In this document: positions 8,107 through 16,417 of the stretch, piece by piece
Numbering within the stretch: position 1 is the first letter of the stretch
Layout of the letters: the number at the start of each line of letters is the position of its first letter
Assembly (NCBI RefSeq): GCF_000312445.1
Contig: NZ_HE997182.1
Coordinates: 880,547 to 944,546, forward strand
Source: Phocaeicola abscessus CCUG 55929
Lineage (GTDB): Bacteria > Bacteroidota > Bacteroidia > Bacteroidales > Bacteroidaceae
DNA: 64,000 nucleotides
Reading direction: 5' to 3'
Position numbers and translations under genes: made by a program
The notes under the pieces: generated by a model
Seen by the model: the letters and a program-made list of their open reading frames with translations, nothing else
Databases searched by the model: none
What the model was told of the DNA's origin: nothing

Positions 8107-11100
8107 ATGCATAATTATAAGATTGAAACAGAGCGTGTGCGATATAAGCATAATTTTAAGTTTATTTATGTCTTCGTCATCCTTTTGGTTTGTATTCCTT
8201 TTCAGGTGAAGGCACAGAGAACTTTCAGTCGATCCATGAAAATTACACTCAAAAAGACGAATATAACCTTAGAAGAAGTATTAGGCGATATCGAGCGTCA
8301 GAGTAAATTTTTATTTATTTATGACAACGATGTCGACTTAAAACAACAGGTATCCATCAATGTGAAAAATGAAACCGTAGAGGGAACGCTAAATAAATTA
8401 TTCGCGGGGAAGAATATCACGTATCAAGTGAAGGAGAGACACATTCTACTTTCGTCGAAACAAAAAGAAAATTTACTGCAAAAAAAGCGAATTTCCGGCT
8501 CGGTAAAAGATGCGAAGGGAGAGGCTATCATAGGAGCTAATATCGTGGAAGAGGGTACTCCGGCAAACGGAACGGTAACCGACCTCGACGGTAATTTCTT
8601 CTTGTCTATCGCTCCCGATGCCTCCATCCGGATCTCGTATATCGGTTATGTGGAACAGAAATTGAATACGATCGGGAAAACGAATTTTCATATTGTGCTT
8701 CAGGAAGATACGAAAGCGTTGGATGAAGTGGTGGTGGTAGGATACGGTACGGTGAGAAAGAGAGATTTGACGGGATCGGTATCGTCTATTTCTCCCAACA
8801 GTTTTAAGAATCAACCTGTGACGGAATTGAGTCAAATTCTGCAAGGACGTGCGCCTGGGCTTTCCGTCTCGAATGTAAACGGTTCTCCCAATGCGGGAGC
8901 GAAGATCCGAATTCGGGGCGCCAATTCCATCAATGGCGGGAATTCCCCCTTGTTTGTGGTCGACGGGGTAACCACCAGCTCTACTCCTGCACCGAACGAT
9001 ATCGAATCGATAGAAGTGCTGAAGGACGCTTCCGCTACAGCGATTTACGGATCGAGAGGGGCTAACGGAGTCATTATCATCACCTCCAAAAAGGGAAAAT
9101 GGGGTACGCCTCAAATAGAGATTTCCTATAACCATCAATATGATCGCGTACCTAAAAAATACGACCTTTTGGATGCCTATGATTATGCCGTTTATTATAA
9201 TAAATCCACTGGAACGAATTACTTTTCAGAGGCGGATTTGTCTCGATTTAAGAAAGAGGGAGGTACTGATTGGCAGGATATCATATTCAGAACCGGTCAT
9301 AAGAATACGGTGCAAGCTTCTCTTTCCGGCAGTCTGAACAAATCGAGATATTACGTATCGACATACGTGTCGGACGCGAAAGGAATTTTAATCAATACCG
9401 ACAGCCATTCATACCATGTCAGGACGAACGTAACTACTGAGTTTAATAAGCGTTTGCATACTTCGCTCGTCGTAACCGCCGGGAAGAGTTCTAATACCAA
9501 TGGAAACTTAAGTACTGGCGGAAGCAAAGATCATCCGATTTGGAACAGTTTGATCTTTTCTCCCACCGTTTCGATCTACAACGAAGAGGGCAAATACAAT
9601 CGAAACGATCCGGTGGGCTCTACCATGTTGAATCCATATATGTATGCTATGGAATCGAGAAACAAACCGAGCTCCTATTTCTATGCAGCCAACGGGGATA
9701 TGCAATACAAGTTGTTCGACGATCTGCTATATTCTTTCGGTTTCGGCATTCACGAATCTGTCAGCATGGGGCAGGATTTTACGAGTACTTACCTTTCGTC
9801 TGTCTCGTCTGCCGGAAAAAGCACATCGCACGGTTCGTCATGGGAGGTGCATCATTTATTGAATTATACGAAAAGTTTTAGAGACATGCATCATTTATCG
9901 GCGCTGGCCGGTTATGAAGAATCTTATTCTTCGTGGGACGGCTTTTCGGCAAGAGCATCTGACCTTGCTATCGAATCGGTAGGATATGACAATTTGTCTT
10001 TAGGGAACGTACATTCGAATTCATCTTATTGGGGAGAGGGCTCTTTGCGGTCTTTCTTTGGACGCATCAATTATGATTATAAGTCGAGATACTTCTTCAC
10101 AGGTACCTATCGGGCTGACGGCTCTTCTAAGTTCCGGGACAAAAACAGATACGGATATTTTCCTTCTTTTGCATTAAGTTGGGATGCCGCCCAAGAGCCA
10201 TTCGTCAAAAATTGGAATATTTTCGACCAGTTTAAAGTGCGTTTCAGTTGGGGACAAACCGGGAACCAAGCCGTTTCCGCATACTCTACGCTGTCTTCTC
10301 TCTCTTATACTACCTATGGGTACGGCACCGATGTGCAGCACCCGGGGTATTACCCCTCTTCACCTGCCAACAAAGACTTGAAATGGGAAACCACTACTCA
10401 AAAAGACATAGGGATCGATATTAGTATTTGGTCAGGTAAAATCAATTTGACAGTCGATTATTTCGTAAAGCAAACCAAAGATTTGCTGATGCCCAAACAA
10501 CTCCCTTATTACAATGGAGGAGGAAGCACCACCGTGAATATCGGAGAGATGCGAAATAAAGGCTTTGAAACAAGTTTGACCTGTTACCCGATAGAGCAAA
10601 AAGACTGGAATTGGAATTTCAGCATGAATTTTTCTACCGTGAAAAATAAAATTATTTCTTTGGGAGGAGATAAAAAAATTTACGGAAGTAGATATGCTGT
10701 AGGCACGTTGAATTCGAGTCCATTCGTCCTTATTCCCGGAGAGTCCATGGGTACTTTTTGGGGGGTGAAATTCCTTGGGGTATGGGGGACCGACGAGATT
10801 GCCGAAGCTGAGAAATTCGGAAATAAACCGGGGGATTCGAAGTATGAAGATGTCAATCACGATAACAAAATTACGGCAGATGATTACCAGATTATCGGAA
10901 ACGGCTACCCTACATTTTCGTGGGGATTCAACAATTCCGTTTCTTATAAGAATATAGGGTTGAATATTTTATTGGAAGGCGTTCACGGACAGGATGTATT
11001 CAATCTGACTTATGCCACGACTGCTGCCATTACAGGAGATGCTAGGACAATCACGTTGAAAGAACCGGTTGAAAATATCTGGTCTCCTTCCAACCAACAT

Positions 11101-11403
11101 TCGATTTGGCCGATACACAGTTCGTCGAATGTCAATTACATGAACTCCTCCAAATGGATACAGAACGGAAGTTTTATCAAATTGAGGAATGTCAGTATCT
11201 GGTATAACATCCCTAAAAAAGTAATCAAATTCGGGGAGGTGAGATTATCGCTTAGTGGACAAAATCTGCTGACATTGACCCGATATAAAGGTTTTGATCC
11301 GGAAATTTCCTCTACAGGACACAGTGATACAGATTTAAGTCTGGATTTCGGGGTATACCCCTCACCGAGGAGTATTACGATGGGTATTTCTTTTCTTTTT
11401 TAA
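8107..11403 (+). CDS. SusC/RagA-type TonB-linked outer-membrane protein with STN domain (PUL 1)
   Basis: A 1098-aa protein. A signal-anchor-like N-terminus (hydrophobic at about 20-36, ending VKAQ) is followed by an STN (secretin/TonB short N-terminal) domain at about 46-115. Next come a carboxypeptidase-regulatory-like domain (about 129-205, ISGSVKDAKGEAIIGANIVEEGT), the DEVVVVGYGT motif at about 206-215, a plug (IRIRGANSINGGNSPLFVVDGV) and a long barrel ending in GISFLF. It imports an oligosaccharide across the outer membrane with the SusD partner six bases downstream, powered by TonB. The STN domain normally means signalling to a FecR-type anti-sigma factor, but no sigma/anti-sigma pair is adjacent to this locus; the nearest is at 38-39.5 kb. 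Confidence 0.95.
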   Translation: MHNYKIETERVRYKHNFKFIYVFVILLVCIPFQVKAQRTFSRSMKITLKKTNITLEEVLGDIERQSKFLFIYDNDVDLKQQVSINVKNETVEGTLNKLFAGKNITYQVKERHILLSSKQKENLLQKKRISGSVKDAKGEAIIGANIVEEGTPANGTVTDLDGNFFLSIAPDASIRISYIGYVEQKLNTIGKTNFHIVLQEDTKALDEVVVVGYGTVRKRDLTGSVSSISPNSFKNQPVTELSQILQGRAPGLSVSNVNGSPNAGAKIRIRGANSINGGNSPLFVVDGVTTSSTPAPNDIESIEVLKDASATAIYGSRGANGVIIITSKKGKWGTPQIEISYNHQYDRVPKKYDLLDAYDYAVYYNKSTGTNYFSEADLSRFKKEGGTDWQDIIFRTGHKNTVQASLSGSLNKSRYYVSTYVSDAKGILINTDSHSYHVRTNVTTEFNKRLHTSLVVTAGKSSNTNGNLSTGGSKDHPIWNSLIFSPTVSIYNEEGKYNRNDPVGSTMLNPYMYAMESRNKPSSYFYAANGDMQYKLFDDLLYSFGFGIHESVSMGQDFTSTYLSSVSSAGKSTSHGSSWEVHHLLNYTKSFRDMHHLSALAGYEESYSSWDGFSARASDLAIESVGYDNLSLGNVHSNSSYWGEGSLRSFFGRINYDYKSRYFFTGTYRADGSSKFRDKNRYGYFPSFALSWDAAQEPFVKNWNIFDQFKVRFSWGQTGNQAVSAYSTLSSLSYTTYGYGTDVQHPGYYPSSPANKDLKWETTTQKDIGIDISIWSGKINLTVDYFVKQTKDLLMPKQLPYYNGGGSTTVNIGEMRNKGFETSLTCYPIEQKDWNWNFSMNFSTVKNKIISLGGDKKIYGSRYAVGTLNSSPFVLIPGESMGTFWGVKFLGVWGTDEIAEAEKFGNKPGDSKYEDVNHDNKITADDYQIIGNGYPTFSWGFNNSVSYKNIGLNILLEGVHGQDVFNLTYATTAAITGDARTITLKEPVENIWSPSNQHSIWPIHSSSNVNYMNSSKWIQNGSFIKLRNVSIWYNIPKKVIKFGEVRLSLSGQNLLTLTRYKGFDPEISSTGHSDTDLSLDFGVYPSPRSITMGISFLF

Positions 11404-11421
11404 TGCTAAATGATCGTGAAT

Positions 11422-12885
11422 ATGAAAAAAATATGTTATCTACTTTTAATCGTTGGATTGTTTTCTTCGTGTGTAGACTTGGAAGAAGACCCGAAAGGCC
11501 GGGTGGCCCCGGAAGCATTTTTCAGCAACGAGGTCGAATTGAATATGGCGCTGACCGGAATGTACAGTTGGCTTAACGAAACTTTTTTCATGATATATCA
11601 TATTGAACCGTTGATGGGAGGAGACGACATGATGAGTGAAAGGCCGGCCCTTCAACAGCACGATGTGTTTATCCGGTCGGGAGCCAATCCTGAAATTACC
11701 CGTTTTTGGAAAGAGTCGTATAAAGCCATCCAAGCTGCAAATAATGTGATACTTAACTATGAACGAGTAAATGCATCGGAAAAAGTGAAAAACGAAGGTG
11801 TGGGGCAAGCATATTTTGTTCGAGCTTTTATGTATTTTTATTTGGTTCGAATCTATAACCGTTTACCTTTAATAATGGATTTAGGGATTGATTTTAATGT
11901 CGGAAAGTCAGGACCGGAGGAAATTTATAAAGTGATTGTCGACGACTTGTTAAAAGCGGAGAAAATGCTTCCCGACAGTTGGAGCGATACTCGCAAAGGA
12001 ATCGTTGTCAACGCTGGCGCCGCTAAATCTCTTTTGGCTTCAGTTTATCTCACTATGGCCGGATATCCTCTTAAAGACGTATCCAAATATGCATTGGCTG
12101 CCCAGAAGGCAAAGGAAGTGATTGACAACGAGGCGGTATACGGTTATCGGTTATTGGATGACTGTGCTGATTTATGGACTCGTAAGCGAATTAATGACGA
12201 AACTGTTTTCGGAATATATTACAGTGTAATCCTCGGTGGGGGGAATCAGCATGCACCTTTTGCCAGTATGCCGATAGAATATACCGGCTGGTATTGCTAT
12301 TTCCCGGAAATCACGTTTTTCAATGCATTCCCCGAAGGCTCGCGGAAAGAGGCTACCTTTGCAACAAAACTCAAGATTCCTAAAGATGACAAGGTGGTCG
12401 AAATAGATTGGGAGGAAACGATCGCCAAGCATCCCTGCTATAAAAAGATGTGGGATATTGACGGATTGGATTGGGATCGCTTGTGGGTGTATGTCGACTG
12501 GCAATCGAGCAGGACGGTGATGGCCATCCGCTATGCTGAAGTGTTATTGACCTACGCTGAGGCGCAAGCCATGTCTTCTGGTCCCGATGTTACCGCCTAC
12601 AGCGCCGTAAACAGGATTCGAAAACGGGCTGGACTCCCTGATTTGCCGGCTGGACTCTCCAAAGAAGCTTTTAGAGATTCCGTCGTTGCAGAACGAGGAT
12701 GGGAGTTTGCCGGAGCAGAATGTTGCGCCCGATGGTTCGATTTGGTTCGCTTGGAAAGAGTGGAGGAAGCCAATTCGCATCGTTCTCCGTTGGACCCGCC
12801 GCTGGTGAATCAACCTACGAAAGAACATTATTTCTCGGTGATTCCCGATGATGAGGTGTTGAAAAATCCGAATTTGAAAGATTAA
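11422..12885 (+). CDS. SusD/RagB-type glycan-binding lipoprotein (PUL 1)
   Basis: A 487-aa surface lipoprotein that caps the SusC barrel and binds glycan. Lipobox LFSSC (acylated Cys about residue 17) follows MKKICYLLLIVG. The family pattern is visible: LEEDPKGRVAPEAFFSNEVELNMALTGMY at the N-terminus, YFVRAFMYFYLVRIYNRLPLI in the TPR-like helices, AEVLLTYAEAQ, AVNRIRKRAGLPD and RGWEFAGAECCARWFDLVRLER near the C-terminus. An earlier in-frame ATG exists at 11410; the later one gives the normal short lipoprotein signal and is preferred. The gene follows SusC closely and is followed by the DUF4091 enzyme. Confidence 0.93.
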   Translation: MKKICYLLLIVGLFSSCVDLEEDPKGRVAPEAFFSNEVELNMALTGMYSWLNETFFMIYHIEPLMGGDDMMSERPALQQHDVFIRSGANPEITRFWKESYKAIQAANNVILNYERVNASEKVKNEGVGQAYFVRAFMYFYLVRIYNRLPLIMDLGIDFNVGKSGPEEIYKVIVDDLLKAEKMLPDSWSDTRKGIVVNAGAAKSLLASVYLTMAGYPLKDVSKYALAAQKAKEVIDNEAVYGYRLLDDCADLWTRKRINDETVFGIYYSVILGGGNQHAPFASMPIEYTGWYCYFPEITFFNAFPEGSRKEATFATKLKIPKDDKVVEIDWEETIAKHPCYKKMWDIDGLDWDRLWVYVDWQSSRTVMAIRYAEVLLTYAEAQAMSSGPDVTAYSAVNRIRKRAGLPDLPAGLSKEAFRDSVVAERGWEFAGAECCARWFDLVRLERVEEANSHRSPLDPPLVNQPTKEHYFSVIPDDEVLKNPNLKD

Positions 12886-12916
12886 TAATTGGTCGCATGT
12901 CTTCTCTTTTGATAAC

Positions 12917-15226
12917 ATGGCAATGAAGAAATACAATATATTTTGGATACTGTTGTCGATTTATCTATTAAATCCCTCTGTGGTTTTTAGCCGAATAAAC
13001 GAAGGGTACTTATTGGTAAAAAACGATTTCTGCCAAATATGGTGGGTGGAAAACACGTACAAAGTGTTTCGGGATTCGCCTGTCCCTAAAAGAAAAAGAG
13101 CGATAGAACTCCGATCGGCGAAAAATGAATCGGAAGGCTTCCAATTGGTGCTCAATCCGGCTTCGGAGATGGAAGACGTCACGATAACGGTCAGCGATTT
13201 CAAAAATCGTTCGGGGAATGTGATACCTGCGAAAAATGTGACGATTCGGAATATAGCGTATGTTCACGTAACCAAACCGTCAGGGATTCGGCATCGGGCC
13301 GGATGGTATCCGGATCCCCTTCCTCTTTATCAAGGAGCTTTTCAGGTAGAGGGCGGAGGAAATACGGCGGTATGGTTTTCCGTGAAAACACCTGCGGATG
13401 CCGTGGAGGGACTCTATTCGGCAACAATTCAAATAGCAGCCCAAGGTTATCGGGCGACAATTCCGGTAGCGCTTACCGTCTGGAATTTCGTATTGCCCGA
13501 TACCCCGTATATGCGATCTTCTTTCGGATTGAATGAGAGTATGATCCGTGACTATCACCGTATGGAAAATGCCGATGAACTTGAGAAACAGATTGATTGG
13601 TATTATCGATCTTTCAAACATTACCGAATTTCGCCGGCCGAAGTCTTCGGATCGATCACGAAGACGGTGACCGGCAACGGATGGACGGGAGGGACGTACG
13701 ATCCAGACACGCTTTATGAAGGGAGATATTCTTATCAGATTACGAACAACAGCATTTATTCCGATGTTTCGGGAACTCCGGTTTCGCTCGTCGAAATCGT
13801 TCCTGGGAAGCCCTATTTCGTGAAATGGATGGCCAAAAATTCGAATGATGGACAATCTTATTACGTAACCATCAAAAGTTATACGGCTGATAAAAAGCCT
13901 ATCGATTGGCAATTGCAGGGAAAAATTTATCCAGGGAATAGAGTGTGGCATGCCGACAGTCTGTTTTTAGATCCTGTGAATCCGGTCATCGTCGACGATA
14001 TACTTATGTACAGGCCCATACCGGAAAATGCAAGCTATATCGACGTACGGTTTTATCCCTGTATTCCTGGAAAAAATGGGAACGTCCCTAACACAATCTG
14101 GCTTGATAATGTACAGGTGATCGATATGCAGGATGGAAAGAACCTGCTACCTGAAGGTGATTTTGAACAGGATATTCGTTTGTTAGACGTTACGCTCGAT
14201 TTTTCGGCCTTTGACAAGACGGCGAAAAAGTATTTTGACGAATACGGTTTTAACGGTTTCAGCATTTCTCTACCCGAATTGTGTCCGGGGCCGTTTGTCG
14301 GGAGGAAGACCGGATGGTTCCACGGTTTTGTCAATGGAACACCGGAGTATAAAAAGCTGATGACTTTATATCTGAAAGGATTACAAGATCATCTGGAAAT
14401 TAACGGATGGTTGGGGAAAGAATACCTGTATTGGATCGATGAACCGAAACAGGAAGATTACGGTTTCGTGAGGGAAGGTATGAAAACCATTCACGAAGCG
14501 GCTCCCCAACTGAAACGTTTTATTACGGAAAATAATCCCGGACCGGAGATTATGGACGTAACGGATATAGGATGCCCCGTATTGGCAAAATTGGATTTAC
14601 AAAAATCGAGAAAATGGATAGACGAGGGGAGAGAAATGTGGACCTATTTGATGTGTTGGCCCAAAGCACCGCACAATAATCTGTTTATCGATAGCGATGC
14701 CATCAACTTGAGGATGTGGCTGTGGATGTCTTACAGATATCGCTTAAAGGGGATCCTGGTGTGGTCTTCCAATTTCTGGAATGAATCTGATTGCTCTCCG
14801 GCGGGAATTTGGCAGAACCCGTGGGAAGATCCGATGGCCTATAATGACGTTCCGTTGCCCCGAGGATCCTCTTGTGAATTCGGAAATGGAGACGGCCGTT
14901 TTTTTTATCCTCCTCGGAGAGACCCAAATAAAGATAAATCGAAATGTATCTGCGAACCGATTCCTTCGCTGCGGTTGGAAATACTTCGCGAAGGATTGGA
15001 GGATTACGACTACATGATATTATTGGAAAAAGCGATCGAACGGGGAGGGACTAACCGGCAAGATTGGGTGGAAAGGGCTAAGAAAGCACTCTCTTTCGGT
15101 TCGGAACTATTTGTTTCGGAACAAGAGTACAGCAAGGATCACCGAGTGTTGATGAAAAAGAGAGAGGAACTGGGCGAGCTGTTGCATCGGTATTATTCCG
15201 ATACACGAAGATTTCCGATTCCATAA
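12917..15226 (+). CDS. Secreted DUF4091 (GH123-like) putative glycoside hydrolase (PUL 1)
   Basis: A 769-aa protein with a Sec signal peptide (ILLSIYLLNPSVVFS). An N-terminal beta-sandwich (about 30-195, AKNESEGFQLVLNP, FQVEGGGNTAVWFSVKTP) precedes the catalytic barrel. About 120 residues inserted near 250-420 look like a carbohydrate-binding beta-sandwich (YEGRYSYQITN, IWLDNVQVID). The C-terminal part matches DUF4091: YLYWIDEP at about 503-510 holds an adjacent Asp-Glu like the catalytic pair of GH123 N-acetyl-beta-galactosaminidases, and LKGILVWSSNFWN and ILREGLEDYDYMILL follow. Substrate is not predictable in detail; an N-acetylgalactosamine-containing glycan is inferred only from GH123. 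An alternative ATG at 12923 would make no difference to the signal peptide. It is the only enzyme gene in PUL 1. Confidence 0.85.
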   Translation: MAMKKYNIFWILLSIYLLNPSVVFSRINEGYLLVKNDFCQIWWVENTYKVFRDSPVPKRKRAIELRSAKNESEGFQLVLNPASEMEDVTITVSDFKNRSGNVIPAKNVTIRNIAYVHVTKPSGIRHRAGWYPDPLPLYQGAFQVEGGGNTAVWFSVKTPADAVEGLYSATIQIAAQGYRATIPVALTVWNFVLPDTPYMRSSFGLNESMIRDYHRMENADELEKQIDWYYRSFKHYRISPAEVFGSITKTVTGNGWTGGTYDPDTLYEGRYSYQITNNSIYSDVSGTPVSLVEIVPGKPYFVKWMAKNSNDGQSYYVTIKSYTADKKPIDWQLQGKIYPGNRVWHADSLFLDPVNPVIVDDILMYRPIPENASYIDVRFYPCIPGKNGNVPNTIWLDNVQVIDMQDGKNLLPEGDFEQDIRLLDVTLDFSAFDKTAKKYFDEYGFNGFSISLPELCPGPFVGRKTGWFHGFVNGTPEYKKLMTLYLKGLQDHLEINGWLGKEYLYWIDEPKQEDYGFVREGMKTIHEAAPQLKRFITENNPGPEIMDVTDIGCPVLAKLDLQKSRKWIDEGREMWTYLMCWPKAPHNNLFIDSDAINLRMWLWMSYRYRLKGILVWSSNFWNESDCSPAGIWQNPWEDPMAYNDVPLPRGSSCEFGNGDGRFFYPPRRDPNKDKSKCICEPIPSLRLEILREGLEDYDYMILLEKAIERGGTNRQDWVERAKKALSFGSELFVSEQEYSKDHRVLMKKREELGELLHRYYSDTRRFPIP

Positions 15227-15372
15227 TGGATTAGTTTTTCCTTACGGATGTTGTCGTATGAATTGTCTCCGAGTGAATGTGGCATTTTTACAAACGAATT
15301 TTAAGAGTATATGTAACCGGATGCTATGGTTTGCAATCAGGGATACTTCCGAAGAATTCTTTTGTGTCACAA

Positions 15373-15407
15373 AGAGGGTGTGCCAAACCGACACACCCTC
15401 TCTTGTT
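15373..15407 (+). terminator. Rho-independent-type terminator after PUL 1
   Basis: A perfect 10-bp stem, AGAGGGTGTG (15373-15382) with CACACCCTCT (15392-15401), encloses a 9-base loop. CTTGTT follows, a weak T-tract. It lies about 150 bases after the DUF4091 gene. Confidence 0.7.
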
Positions 15408-16417
15408 AATAAACACTCCATAAAAGAAATAAAGGAGTGTACGCAGAACAGTTTAGCTATCTGAAAGTTTAGCCTTTTACATGATTTTTAGAGTAGAATA
15501 ATAGATTGTTGAAAATCACATAATCCATATTTACTCCATCATGGTGTTGCTAAACGAGGTTCCTTCACAGGATGGCTGAGTTAAGCAGCCTTGCTGCCGA
15601 CTTGTATGATGTTTTTGCTTTCTGTAAAAGGGAATGAATGGTAAAAAGGCATAAAAGTCCGTAAATTGACTCGTACGTCTCTCGATCGGTTTGACTATTA
15701 TTTGCATCTTTCCCACTGAAGCCAACGCTCGATCGGATACTTGTTTACACTCTGCATGATTACATGTACAAAAGATAACATTTGTCAGTAATGCCAGAGA
15801 GTTCAATTGCTCCTTCATGTTATTTAAGGTTAGCCAAAAACGTACCAATTGAGTCAAATCAGTTTGTTTTTGTATTTAATAAATAGTATTTATACAATTA
15901 AAATTTATTCTTGATCACAAATATCGGTATTCTTATTTATGTAAACAAAATTTTTATCCATAAAAAATGTTAAAATCGTAATTTCCTTTTTATTTGTTAT
16001 TTTATAAGTTTCTCTTTTGTTTTACCTCCTTAAGGCAAATGTTCGCTCTATCGAAATTACTTTCAAAACCAAGCAGGCATGTTCGGATTTGTAGGTCCTA
16101 ATTCCATGTAACATCTTCGATCTTTTTCCTTGCGACATCGGTTGACACGATTTTTGTCGATGCAGCCGCTAAAAGTATATGCGTTATGTTCGTTGTATTT
16201 AGTAGGCTTTTATTGACAAACCAACACCTGCACGTTCCCCTCCGAAATACCTCCGATGGATACTTTTGTTTGTCATAATGTCAGGAAATATATTCTTTTT
16301 CGAACTTACGATTACCACGAGAAGCGAAAAGAATCTCTGGCAGGCATTTTAGACTGCTAAAGATTCCCCCAACCCAGGTTCAGGTTTCGGTAAGTTTTTG
16401 GCCCTTCTGCTTTTCCG
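15408..16417. other. Long AT-rich gap, possibly a decayed element
   Basis: About 1 kb between PUL 1 and the converging efflux operon. The only notable open frame is on the minus strand at 15531-15857 (108 codons, or from the MKEQLNSLALLTNV Met at 15818). Its composition is protein-like (LTNVIFCTCNHAECKQVSDRALASVGKM) but I cannot assign a family; it could be a remnant of a mobile element or a small hypothetical gene. Stretches near 15880-16020 are strongly AT-rich. No terminal inverted repeats or target duplications were recognised. Confidence 0.35.
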
